A stretch of 64,000 nucleotides of DNA from Macrococcus armenti (GCF_020097135.1 NZ_CP083608.1:1-64000); one strand, 5' to 3'. Positions 42,698 through 50,258 are shown, counted from the stretch's first letter. Program-made: numbers and translations. Notes: generated by a model not told the origin, from the sequence alone.

Positions 42698-42782
42698 AAG
42701 AAAGTAGCTCCTTAAACAAGTAGCTCCTTAAACAAGTAGCTCCTTAAACAAGTAGCTCCTTAAACAAGTAGCTACTTTCTTT
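42698..42782. repeat. Four 16-bp tandem repeats inside an inverted repeat
   Basis: AAGTAGCTCCTTAAAC occurs four times in perfect tandem (42702-42765), followed by AAGTAGCTACTTTCTT. The flanks GAAAGTAGCT and AGCTACTTTC are complementary, so the array sits as an expanded loop of a hairpin. Read on the minus strand it is just after a 167-aa gene. Confidence 0.9.
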
Positions 42783-42791
42783 ATTTTATTG

Positions 42792-43295
42792 TCACCTACT
42801 AATCCAAGTCCATAATACATTTGTCACGAATATTACTTTTTCTTTGTCTTTCTTTATGTAGTATAGTATATCAAATTTATCCTCTTCGTCTAAATTAACA
42901 TAATCAGTAAAATTCATTTCCGTTACAGATACCTTACGTGTGAACTTCAAATTATATTTACTTTCAAGTTGTTTGATATAATTAGGAATTTTTTCTGATT
43001 GTTCTTGTATAAGGTTTAAATTTAAATCATTATTATCGTCACTAATAATTAAATGACTATTCAAAGCATTTATCTCATCAATGATATACGTAAAAGCCGC
43101 AGATTCAGGAATAGAATCTTTAGTATTTTCAATCAGAAAATCAATAACTTGATATTCATAACCACTTATATTTTCGTTAACATAATTTATTTGAGGGACA
43201 TATAATTCTACATATCCACTATATTCATTTAACTTTTCGTTATAATCATATAATGTCGATTTAAATTTCCTCTTAAGTCCTCTATTTTTCTTCAT
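42792..43295 (-). CDS. Hypothetical protein of the DUF2089 operon
   Basis: 167 residues, highly charged, Lys/Asn-rich, with no membrane segment after a basic start (MKKNRGLKRKFK). No recognised family. GTGAG precedes the ATG. It lies 60 bp after a small membrane-protein gene and is likely the third gene of a minus-strand operon headed by a DUF2089 regulator. Confidence 0.6.
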   Translation of the reverse strand: MKKNRGLKRKFKSTLYDYNEKLNEYSGYVELYVPQINYVNENISGYEYQVIDFLIENTKDSIPESAAFTYIIDEINALNSHLIISDDNNDLNLNLIQEQSEKIPNYIKQLESKYNLKFTRKVSVTEMNFTDYVNLDEEDKFDILYYIKKDKEKVIFVTNVLWTWISR

Positions 43296-43355
43296 AAACT
43301 CTCACTTTCTATACTTTTATTCTTCAGAAGGTCTCACATTAAAGAAAAGAGGAAT

Positions 43356-43637
43356 TTATAAATCTTGACTTCTCATTTTACTTAATTCAGTTTCTCTTCT
43401 TTTCTCATAGTCCTTTTGTCCTTTATCATATTGAGAAAATAATAATACATACGCGATTATTAAAAGTAATGCTAAAGCCCATAAAGGCCAAACATCATTT
43501 ACATATAAATAACCAGCATATAGTGTACATAAGATAGGAACAATAAGACCTAGAAATTTAAACTTTGTTTTGGATAAAAAATATTGTGAGGCTAATATAG
43601 CTGCAAATATTAAAGCATTTATAATATGTTCTGTCAT
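43356..43637 (-). CDS. Small two- to three-helix membrane protein (paralogue A)
   Basis: 93 residues with three hydrophobic segments (about 7-22, 27-45, 51-66) and a charged C-terminal tail EKRRETELSKMRSQDL. GGAGT precedes the ATG, 5 nt after the DUF2089 gene. It is homologous to the protein at 44089-44370 on the opposite side of the regulator: both share LGL-VPI and the KMRSQDL / RMKSKDI ending. Unknown role. Confidence 0.75.
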   Translation of the reverse strand: MTEHIINALIFAAILASQYFLSKTKFKFLGLIVPILCTLYAGYLYVNDVWPLWALALLLIIAYVLLFSQYDKGQKDYEKRRETELSKMRSQDL

Positions 43638-43642
43638 TTTAT

Positions 43643-43936
43643 TTACTCCTTTTCACTGTTATAAAGTTTAATGATCTTTTTAGCATCTTCTAAACTTATT
43701 TTTTCATCAATTGCTAATGATTTTACATAGTTTATTAGACCTGAGTTTTCCTCTTGTGAAGCTAATTCTATTTTTTGGATTAAAGTATTGAGTCGAATTC
43801 TTACAGTCGGATATGAAACATCATACATTTTGGCAATACTTTTTAAGGAACCCGATTCCAAAACAAAATTCTTCATAAATTCAATATCTTCTTTATCTAG
43901 TTTTAATAACCAATCTGGTAACTCATTTCTTTCCAT
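43643..43936 (-). CDS. DUF2089-family helix-turn-helix protein
   Basis: 97 residues. LPDWLLKLDKEDIEFMKNFVLESGSLK, then YDVSYPTVRIRLN, is the DUF2089 signature, a predicted helix-turn-helix of a regulatory family. GGGGGAG precedes the ATG. Divergent from a paralogous membrane-protein operon, with 152 bp between, so it may control both sides. Confidence 0.85.
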   Translation of the reverse strand: MERNELPDWLLKLDKEDIEFMKNFVLESGSLKSIAKMYDVSYPTVRIRLNTLIQKIELASQEENSGLINYVKSLAIDEKISLEDAKKIIKLYNSEKE

Positions 43937-44088
43937 TTTGCTCCCCCAATCTTTAAATTCATTCTAAGGCTTATATTAATAAAAATCAATGTTTAAACAA
44001 TAATAATTTTAATAAAATTAAAAAATACTTTAACTTTATTTAAATATAGTATAAGATAATGTCATAATACAATTTATGGGGGTAACAA

Positions 44089-44370
44089 ATGTTTAATATT
44101 ATTGAATTAATTTTTTTAATTTTAGTTTTATTTGGATTGCAACGCTATTTAGCTTCTCGTGATAACAAGTTGTTAGGGTTAGTTGTGCCAATAATTTTTA
44201 ACGTATATGTAATCTATAATTTTAAATACGTGCACCAAGATATAGATTACTTATGGAATAAAGCTGTAATAGGTAATGTTATTCTACTTTTCGACTTTTA
44301 TTTAGGTCTCCAAAAAAGAAAAGATAGATATAAAAATGAAATTCAAAGAATGAAATCAAAAGATATCTAA
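44089..44370 (+). CDS. Small membrane protein (paralogue B)
   Basis: 93 residues, hydrophobic segments at about 5-18, 28-45 and 58-73, basic tail ending RMKSKDI. Homologous to the protein at 43356-43637. GGGGGT precedes the ATG. Followed by a SpoIIM-domain membrane protein after 25 bp. Confidence 0.75.
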   Translation: MFNIIELIFLILVLFGLQRYLASRDNKLLGLVVPIIFNVYVIYNFKYVHQDIDYLWNKAVIGNVILLFDFYLGLQKRKDRYKNEIQRMKSKDI

Positions 44371-44395
44371 ATTGCTGTTTAAAATGGGAGGATAT

Positions 44396-45001
44396 ATGAA
44401 AAAATCAAAAGTAAACTATAATAAAAGAGCTTTTACAATCTATGGAATTATGCTGTTAATAGCCATTTTAACTTTTATTATTTCACTCGTGTTTTATCCA
44501 TCAGATGAAATATTTAAAGAGATAAATAATAAGAGGCCTGCAAACTTGGAAGAATTAAAAGGACTTGATAAAGTATGGATGTATATAGCAAATAATGCTT
44601 TCGTCGTACCATTACAAATGTTTATTCTAGCATTATTACCTGTGCCATTTCTTTATTTTCTAAATGTAATATCTGCCTCAATTATTACTGGAATTGTTTT
44701 TGGTTTCGCCATTCATGTATCACCCAACTTTGGTTGGATATTAGTATTATCATCGACGCCTCATGCAGTGTTAGAAATTCTGGCAATTTGTTTTGTTGCA
44801 AGCGGACTATGGTCATTGAACCAATCAATCATTAGAAAAGTAAGTAATTTTTTTAAAAAAGAAAAGAAGTGTGGATTGTCTATTTCAGAATCTATATATA
44901 ACTTGATCAGAATTTATGTATTCATTGCACTACCTTTATTTATTATTGCGGCCTTTGCCGAAACTTATTTAACAAATTTCATAGAACATATGCTGAAGTA
45001 A
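44396..45001 (+). CDS. SpoIIM/DUF95-domain membrane protein
   Basis: 201 residues with about five hydrophobic segments; the PHAVLEILAICFVASGLW segment and final LPLFIIAAFAETYLT match the stage II sporulation protein M (DUF95) family. Such proteins also occur in non-sporulating bacteria with unknown roles. ATG 44396 follows GGGAGG; the TTG-led longer frame from 44372 is not used. Probably co-transcribed with the preceding small membrane protein. Confidence 0.82.
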   Translation: MKKSKVNYNKRAFTIYGIMLLIAILTFIISLVFYPSDEIFKEINNKRPANLEELKGLDKVWMYIANNAFVVPLQMFILALLPVPFLYFLNVISASIITGIVFGFAIHVSPNFGWILVLSSTPHAVLEILAICFVASGLWSLNQSIIRKVSNFFKKEKKCGLSISESIYNLIRIYVFIALPLFIIAAFAETYLTNFIEHMLK

Positions 45002-45021
45002 CTGCAAATAAGTTACTCTTT
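44997..45021 (+). terminator. Weak terminator after the SpoIIM-domain gene
   Basis: AGTAACT / AAGTTACT stem and CTTTT tail; short, so tentative. Confidence 0.45.
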
Positions 45022-45049
45022 TAATAGAGTTGTTGAGAATTGTTGGAGT

Positions 45050-45063
45050 AGAACGTATGTTCG
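45050..45063. promoter_or_regulatory. LexA/SOS-box-like operator
   Basis: AGAACGTATGTTCG matches the Gram-positive LexA box CGAACNNNNGTTCG at 9 of 10 defined positions. It is 10 bp upstream of an extended -10 (TGTTATAAT, TATAAT at 45073-45078) and 49 bp before the Abi gene, an ideal repressor position. Confidence 0.7.
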
Positions 45064-45111
45064 TTTTTGTGTTATAATGAATTTAATAAAAAATTCATTA
45101 GGTGATGATTA

Positions 45112-46005
45112 ATGAAAAACAAGCTAACTATCGCAGCACAAATTCAGAAGTTAAAGGACAAAGGAATATATTTCAATATTATTAACGAAGAAGATGCACA
45201 AAACATTCTACTAGATAAAACTTATCTTTTTAAACTATTCTATTTTCGGAAAAGTTTTATGAAAAATATAGATGGCAGCTATAATGTAGAATTTGCTTGT
45301 TTATCGGACTTAGCATCTATTGATATGGAAATGAGATATACATTACTACAACTAACATTAGATATAGAGCATTCTTTAAAGGTTATATTAAACAAATATT
45401 TAAGTATGACCCCAAATGAAGATGGATATAATATAATTAATCAGTTTATAAATAAAACAAATGTTACTAAGAGAGATATTTTTAAATATAAAATGAATAA
45501 CAACGAAGTATATCCTGACTGGAATAAGTTTTATCAGGCTACTCCATATTGGGTGGCTTTTGAAATCATGAGTTTTTATCATTTTGAAAGATTTGTAACT
45601 TTTTATTATGAAGTTTCTAAAAATAGGAGATTAAAGTTGGCTAGTAATCAGTTGGTATTAGTGAGGAATATCAGAAATAGTTGTGCGCATAATTCTGTAA
45701 TTAATGTTCCATTATTTGATGATACTAATGTTACTCCAGAATTAAATAGTTATTTTAGTTTGCATAATATTAACATACATTATAAGCAATCTAAACCCTT
45801 TATTGATATTGCAACGCTATTAATGATTCATAATAAGTATTGTAATCAATCAATAAAAAATAGAGCTTCTAGTAATCTTCAAAGGTTATTAGAAAGGTTA
45901 ATGCTAAATAGAGATTATTATAATGATTACGATTATATAATAAAATATGTTGATAGTATTAGTATGGTTGTTAATCACTATATCAAATTAAACGCTTGCG
46001 AATAG
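45112..46005 (+). CDS. Abi_2 (AbiD/AbiF-type) abortive infection protein
   Basis: 297 residues of the Abi_2 family: start KLTIAAQIQKLKDKGIYF, DKTYLFKLFYFRKSF, LASIDMEMRYTLLQLTLDIEH, and the HEPN active-site motif RNSCAH (Arg188 to His193, RX4H) in VRNIRNSCAHNS. HEPN RNases of this kind cut RNA on phage infection, killing or arresting the host. RBS GGTGATG. A LexA-type box upstream suggests SOS induction. Monocistronic. Confidence 0.87.
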   Translation: MKNKLTIAAQIQKLKDKGIYFNIINEEDAQNILLDKTYLFKLFYFRKSFMKNIDGSYNVEFACLSDLASIDMEMRYTLLQLTLDIEHSLKVILNKYLSMTPNEDGYNIINQFINKTNVTKRDIFKYKMNNNEVYPDWNKFYQATPYWVAFEIMSFYHFERFVTFYYEVSKNRRLKLASNQLVLVRNIRNSCAHNSVINVPLFDDTNVTPELNSYFSLHNINIHYKQSKPFIDIATLLMIHNKYCNQSIKNRASSNLQRLLERLMLNRDYYNDYDYIIKYVDSISMVVNHYIKLNACE

Positions 46006-46056
46006 ATCGCATTTCTATTATTATAGTGAATAAGGAATAAGGGAAGTCCTACCTTG

Positions 46057-46113
46057 CTGTGTCTAACCACGCGGATAGAGGCGAAAGACATGTCATTTTG
46101 GCATGTCTTTTTT
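46057..46113 (+). repeat. Copy 2 of the ~57-bp terminator element
   Basis: CTGTGTCTAACCAC, CGGATAGAGGCG and hairpin AAAGACATGTC / GGCATGTCTTT with a T tail. Same orientation as copy 1 (34035-34092). It lies 52 bp after the Abi gene. Confidence 0.75.
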
Positions 46114-46322
46114 GTTTACTATAAATTAATCGCACTTCTAAATGATACGCTGAGTCGTACCATAAATAATTAATCTGTGATTTGATACTATTGATTGTGG
46201 TATAATATTACCATTAAAATTGAAAATAAACAAAAGGGCAGTGGCTGAATCGATTACTGCTTTAAGGAAGGGACTTATGGAGTTATAGCTAAAAATCATT
46301 ATGGCGATAAGGAGAAAACACT
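46114..46322. promoter_or_regulatory. Upstream region of the SDR/HxlR pair
   Basis: No gene. An extended -10 (TGGTATAAT, TATAAT at 46201-46206) is the likely promoter, with -35-like TTGATA poorly spaced at 46182-46187. A short imperfect stem GCAGTGGCTGAATCGATTACTGC lies at about 46238-46260. Confidence 0.5.
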
Positions 46323-47099
46323 ATGAACTTGAATCAGTTACCGTTGAAGAATAAAAATATATTTATAACGGGTGTAAGTACAACACGTGGTATTGGATAT
46401 GCTGTTGCTTTAGAATGTGCTAAACAAGGAGCATCAATTTTTATCCAATATTTTAAGAGTAGTGGAGCACCAGAGGATTTTCAGAAAGTTTGTACTGGGA
46501 TTAAGCAAAACATTATTGAAGGAGCAAAGTTCAATTATATTCATGTCAATTTTGAAAATGATTCGTTCGTGGATGAAATTGAATTATTTATGCGACAAAA
46601 TGGGACAATGGATTATATTATTTGTAATCATGCGCTTTCAGGTTATGACGGTTATTTACTAGAAACTACATCTGAGAATTTAGATAAGCATTGGCAAATT
46701 AATACGAAATCTAGTATCTTACTGTCCAAGTTATTTGTTGAACAGCATGATCAAAAAAATAGAGGTAAAATTATTTTCATGACTTCTGGTCAAGCCCTAG
46801 GTCCTATGCCTAATGAAATAAGCTATGCATTATCCAAAGGAGCTTTAAAAGAAATAGTTAAATCTTTAGCACATGATTTAGCGAATAAAAATATTACTGT
46901 GAATGCGATTAATCCAGGTGTGACTAATACCGGATATTTAGATGAATATGACTTAAGCGAATGGGTTGAGAATAATTTTCCATTTGGAAGATTAAGTGAC
47001 CCTCAAGATACAGCTAATTTGATTACGTTCTTATTATCTGATAAAGGTTCATGGATAACCGGCCAAATTATAAATAGTGAGGGTGGATTTATAAGATAA
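46323..47099 (+). CDS. Short-chain dehydrogenase/reductase
   Basis: 258-residue SDR. The cofactor-binding motif reads TGVSTTRGIGYA (glycine-rich region near residue 16), the catalytic SYALSKGALKE carries Tyr and Lys, and the end MITGQIINSEGG-like segment is typical of 3-oxoacyl reductase-type SDRs. RBS AAGGAG. An HxlR-type regulator follows directly and may respond to the same substrate. Confidence 0.9.
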   Translation: MNLNQLPLKNKNIFITGVSTTRGIGYAVALECAKQGASIFIQYFKSSGAPEDFQKVCTGIKQNIIEGAKFNYIHVNFENDSFVDEIELFMRQNGTMDYIICNHALSGYDGYLLETTSENLDKHWQINTKSSILLSKLFVEQHDQKNRGKIIFMTSGQALGPMPNEISYALSKGALKEIVKSLAHDLANKNITVNAINPGVTNTGYLDEYDLSEWVENNFPFGRLSDPQDTANLITFLLSDKGSWITGQIINSEGGFIR

Positions 47100-47449
47100 A
47101 TAAAAAAGAATTTTATACATCGAAAGATTTGGCGTTATCTGTAATTGGAGGTAGATGGAAAATTGCAATCATCTATCATCTTTTACATGATGATAGATTA
47201 AGATTAAGTGAGTTACAAAACAAATTGCCGGACATCAATCAACGTATGTTAATTAGGCAGTTGCGAGAATTAGAGCACGACAAAATTATTGAAAGAACCG
47301 TCTATCCAGTCGTTCCCCCTAAAGTAGATTACAAGTTAACAGAAATAGGATTAAAACTTGATAATGTTGTTTCTTCAATTTGTAATTGGGGTGATGACTT
47401 TTTGGCAACAATTAATCTTGATAATGGCGATAATTCAAATGAAAAATAA
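47096..47449 (+). CDS. HxlR-family transcriptional regulator, start uncertain
   Basis: Winged-helix regulator: GGRWKIAIIYHLL, LRLSELQNKLPDINQRML and RTVYPVVPPKVDYKLTE. Typical members begin KKEFYTSKDLALSVIGG; that segment is present here in frame from 47096, where the expected initiator is ATA, with GAGGGTGG 9-10 nt upstream. TTG 47129 gives 106 residues but drops the conserved first helix. Either a non-AUG start or a recent start-codon loss. Directly follows the SDR gene. Confidence 0.8.
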   Translation: MNKKEFYTSKDLALSVIGGRWKIAIIYHLLHDDRLRLSELQNKLPDINQRMLIRQLRELEHDKIIERTVYPVVPPKVDYKLTEIGLKLDNVVSSICNWGDDFLATINLDNGDNSNEK

Positions 47450-47596
47450 GAAAGGCTAAATCAATAAGAATTGCAAATTACTCAACCGCTATATGGATAC
47501 TTATTTTAATGGGAACATCAAAGTTGAGATGTTTTTATAAATTTAAGTAAGGGTATGAACTACATATAAGTATCGTATAATAGGGGAGTGTTGTAT

Positions 47597-47712
47597 ATGA
47601 AGGCGGTAACGTTCAAGGTAAGAAGAAAATAAAAATGAAAAAATTTCTAGATCCAAAGATAATTGAGCCGACTGATGCAATTATTAAGATTACCGCTATT
47701 TTAGTTAAATGA
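47597..47712 (+). pseudogene. N-terminal remnant of a zinc alcohol dehydrogenase
   Basis: MKAVTF, a one-base frameshift, then KKFLDPKIIEPTDAIIKIT and an early stop. This is the start of a medium-chain zinc dehydrogenase; the catalytic domain is absent. AGGGGAG precedes the ATG, so it may still be transcribed. DoxX-like gene follows. Confidence 0.65.
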
Positions 47713-47731
47713 CAAGATTAAGGAGAAAGCT

Positions 47732-48085
47732 ATGAAAATTATTATTAGAATGATTCTTGGTATATTATTCATCTTCGCAGGGATATTACATTTCTTACGT
47801 GAACCCAATTTCTCAAAGATTATTCCGTCGTATGTTCCGTTTAAGAAAGAGATTACGTATATTACAGGTGTAATGGAAGTGATAATGGGGATATATTTAT
47901 GCATGAGACGTCCAGGTGCTAATGCGAAGAAATGGATCAATCGCTTCTTACTGGCAGTATTTCCTGCAAACGTCTATATGGCGAGAAAGCAGATTCCACT
48001 TGGTGACAAGCAGCTGTCTCAACCTGCATTGTATGGAAGATTACCATTACAGTTTGTATTGATGAAATTGATAAAGTGGTTGTAG
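47732..48085 (+). CDS. DoxX-family membrane protein
   Basis: 117 residues, four hydrophobic segments. LRMILGILFIFAGILHFL-like start, VPFKKEITYITGVMEVIMGIYL and WINRFLLAVFPANVYMA fit the DoxX/MauE-type family. GGAG precedes the ATG. Role unknown; some DoxX proteins act in redox balance. Confidence 0.82.
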   Translation: MKIIIRMILGILFIFAGILHFLREPNFSKIIPSYVPFKKEITYITGVMEVIMGIYLCMRRPGANAKKWINRFLLAVFPANVYMARKQIPLGDKQLSQPALYGRLPLQFVLMKLIKWL

Positions 48086-48141
48086 TATATTTACAAAAAA
48101 TAATTTTGTGAAAGTTCATCTTAGTAATTGTTATAGTTTAT

Positions 48142-48176
48142 AGCGCGCATAAATTACTCGTGTGATTTATGCGCTT
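48142..48176. terminator. Bidirectional terminator-like hairpin
   Basis: GCGCATAAAT / ATTTATGCGC perfect stem between the convergent DoxX-like gene and the FAD-dehydrogenase remnant, overlapping the latter's 3' end. Confidence 0.6.
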
Positions 48177-48384
48177 CTTCATTAATCCCTGCTGCTGCGC
48201 GTAATCCACTGAATATGCAGCCGCCTAGAAATGTTCCTTCTAAAGCGCCATATCCATGTACACCGCCACCACCGAAGCCTGCTTCCTGATCCAGCATTAC
48301 AACTTCATGTCCTGATTTCAGCAGTTCGGTCGCTGCAACTAAGCCACTTAGACCTGAACCGATGATATGTACTTTTTTCTTCAT
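48154..48384 (-). pseudogene. Internally deleted FAD-dependent dehydrogenase
   Basis: 76 residues fuse an intact N-terminal FAD-binding motif (IIGSGLSGLVAATELLKSGHEVVMLDQE) to the extreme C-terminus of the same family (GGGGVHGYGALEGTFLGGCIFSG). Full enzymes of this FAD-binding dehydrogenase (ketosteroid-dehydrogenase-like) family have about 500-550 residues, so roughly 450 are missing in frame. GGGAGA precedes the ATG. Catalytic activity is unlikely. Confidence 0.75.
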
Positions 48385-48462
48385 GTTTATCTCCCTTTAT
48401 TTTGCTAATTTTATGTTGAATCTTTTTGTAATTATTAATTTGTATGATGATATCACTATATC

Positions 48463-48513
48463 AAAAAGAAAGAAACCTTACCTCATAAACTAGATTAACT
48501 ATGGTAGGGTTTC
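48463..48513 (-). terminator. Terminator downstream of the VanY-like gene
   Basis: GAAACC-TACC / GGTA-GGTTTC stem; on the minus strand it is followed by a T-rich TTTCTTTTT tail. Confidence 0.65.
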
Positions 48514-48572
48514 TATATTGTAGTTATCTTATGTGATGATTATTTCTCGGGAAATCTTATGAAATATATCTT

Positions 48573-49292
48573 CTACTTCTTATTATACTTACAAATCACA
48601 CCGCGAACTTTATGTTTTCCAGAAGGCAATTTCTTTTTACCTTGGATGCCGAAGTATTCTTCTAATGTGACATTATTGTATTTGATTCGTTTTGCGTGAG
48701 TCGTACCTACATAACGAATATGCCATGGTTCGTACATAAAGCCTGTAATATGCTCTTTACCTTTTAAGTAACGGATGATGAAGCCATATTTATGTGCATT
48801 TTTCTGTAAGTACTTAGAAGCTTTCGTATATTCAAAAGCAGTATTCAGTGTACCGTAATTTGTACCGTCTTGAATATCCATTGCAAGCCCTAACTGATGT
48901 TCACTTGTTCTGGGTCTTGCTGAAATGCGATTAGCATAGTTTTGCCCATAAGAATAAACATAACTGTTATATAAAGCGTTCTGCGTTGCATATGATCTAA
49001 AACCATATGCACCTGGCTGACCTACGATATTTAAAACAATACCTTTCCTTTTAGCATCATCTTTCATTTTTTTAAAAGTTTTAATCATATATTTATTTGC
49101 ACCCGGATTGTAGTTACGCGACATAGAGTATCTCTTATTTGCAATTGGAACGCCATTAATTTTAGATAATGATTTGTGACTTACTGAAATGTAACAACTT
49201 TTATTGGATGTAGCTGCTAATACAGCATGTGATGGTATTAAGGATGAAGTTATGATGATACTAGTCAATGACACTTTAGCAAATATTTTCAT
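48573..49292 (-). CDS. Secreted M15 D-alanyl-D-alanine carboxypeptidase (VanY-like)
   Basis: 239 residues. A signal peptide at about 1-27 ends near SHAVLAA. The zinc peptidase motifs are complete: SEHQLGLAMDIQ (His and Asp ligands) and EPWHIRYVG (catalytic Glu and His). Such enzymes trim D-Ala-D-Ala stems or crosslinks in the wall. AGGAGC precedes the ATG. No vancomycin-resistance genes nearby, so a housekeeping or accessory wall role is more likely. Confidence 0.9.
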   Translation of the reverse strand: MKIFAKVSLTSIIITSSLIPSHAVLAATSNKSCYISVSHKSLSKINGVPIANKRYSMSRNYNPGANKYMIKTFKKMKDDAKRKGIVLNIVGQPGAYGFRSYATQNALYNSYVYSYGQNYANRISARPRTSEHQLGLAMDIQDGTNYGTLNTAFEYTKASKYLQKNAHKYGFIIRYLKGKEHITGFMYEPWHIRYVGTTHAKRIKYNNVTLEEYFGIQGKKKLPSGKHKVRGVICKYNKK

Positions 49293-49404
49293 AATTTAGC
49301 TCCTAAATGTATATTATTGTAAAAATTATTATATGATGCAATATTATCTTATTCAATATAATTTAATAAGATAACATTACGATTATGGTTATGAATTTGA
49401 TTCA

Positions 49405-49500
49405 TGCTATAATCTTTATATCTTATTTTTAGGGGTTGATGATATGAGGCATAATACTATGTCATACATCATACGTAATTGTACTTTATTAATAAATTAA
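49405..49500 (+). CDS. Leader peptide region upstream of the FusB-like gene
   Basis: Extended -10 TGCTATAAT (49405-49413) precedes AGGGG (49431-49435) and a short frame, ATG 49444 to TAA 49500, encoding 18 residues beginning MRHNTMSYIIRNC. Its stop abuts a hairpin-forming segment. The layout fits a translated leader peptide controlling the downstream gene, as described for staphylococcal fusB. Confidence 0.6.
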   Translation, partial: CYNLYILFLGVDDMRHNTMSYIIRNCTLLIN

Positions 49501-49542
49501 GAAGTACTTTACAATGTATATTCATTTCAAAGAGTACTTCAA
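49481..49542 (+). promoter_or_regulatory. Alternative hairpins before the FusB-like gene
   Basis: GTACTT in the leader frame can pair with AAGTAC just after it; the same AAGTAC segment, as GAAGTACTTT, can instead pair with AAAGAGTACTTC about 20 nt downstream. Mutually exclusive pairing close to the GGAGG site at 49553-49557 suggests translational or transcriptional attenuation. Confidence 0.55.
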
Positions 49543-49565
49543 ACAATGATATGGAGGAATAGGAA

Positions 49566-50204
49566 ATGAATCAAATTAAAGTTTATGAGTTTGTTAAAGT
49601 AAAGACACTCATTTATCAGTTAATCAGACTATATAGAACTAATGATATTAAGGCGCATAGTACACAAAAAACCGTTTTGTTAAACGAGATTGAAGATATA
49701 TTTCAGTCGTATGGAATAGATGTTACAGAGTTTATTAAGGCGATTGATGATGTACAGCTTACGAAAAAGAAAGCTGATCATTTATTAGAAGGTATGAAAG
49801 TACATGTTCAGGACTTTGATATGCCAACACAAGCACAATTAAATAAGTTGTTTCGTAAAGTGAAGAAACTAAAAGCGCCTGATGTCAATACGATGGATAC
49901 GAAAGAAACGTCTTACCTTGGATGGAATGATGTGTCGGCGAATAGAAAGTATATTGTGTATAAAAATGAAGCTGATCAGTTTGAAGGTATTTATGGAGAA
50001 ATTTCACCAAATAAAGTGAAAGGGTTCTGCAATATATGTAATGCGGAATCAGATGTTGCGTTATTTTTAAATAAAACGAAACAAAATAAGAGTGAAGGCA
50101 CTTATACGAAGAAAGGTGATTACATTTGTCACGATAGTGTGAAGTGTAATCAAAACTTAGAAAATATAGAAGCTTTATATGAATTTGTTGAACGTACGAA
50201 ATAG
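49566..50204 (+). CDS. FusB/FusC-family EF-G-binding protein
   Basis: 212 residues. FusB proteins bind elongation factor G and rescue it from fusidic acid. The N-terminal helical bundle (about 1-80) and C-terminal zinc-binding domain with CNICNAESDVALF and YICHDSVKCNQNL (four-cysteine/histidine site) are both complete. RBS ATGGAGG. Expected to give fusidic acid tolerance; species-intrinsic FusB-type genes also occur in staphylococci, so acquisition is not proven. Regulated by the leader region upstream. Confidence 0.9.
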   Translation: MNQIKVYEFVKVKTLIYQLIRLYRTNDIKAHSTQKTVLLNEIEDIFQSYGIDVTEFIKAIDDVQLTKKKADHLLEGMKVHVQDFDMPTQAQLNKLFRKVKKLKAPDVNTMDTKETSYLGWNDVSANRKYIVYKNEADQFEGIYGEISPNKVKGFCNICNAESDVALFLNKTKQNKSEGTYTKKGDYICHDSVKCNQNLENIEALYEFVERTK

Positions 50205-50217
50205 TTGGCCGACAAAA

Positions 50218-50258
50218 ATAGCCGGAGTACATACTGTGTACTTCGGCTATTTTTTGTC
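50218..50258 (+). terminator. Terminator after the FusB-like gene
   Basis: AATAGCCGGAGTACA / TGTACTTCGGCTATT stem followed by TTTTTG. It overlaps the 3' end of the convergent small gene. Confidence 0.85.

Noticed and set aside
42702-42765. CRISPR-like array
   Set aside because: The units are adjacent 16-mers without spacers and no cas genes are present.
48097-48120. Rex-like half site TTGTGAAAGTTCATC
   Set aside because: Only one arm matches and it lies after the DoxX gene rather than at a promoter.
32107-50000. Calling the whole region an SCC element
   Set aside because: No ccr recombinase, mec gene, or second att sequence could be seen; only the hotspot context supports it.
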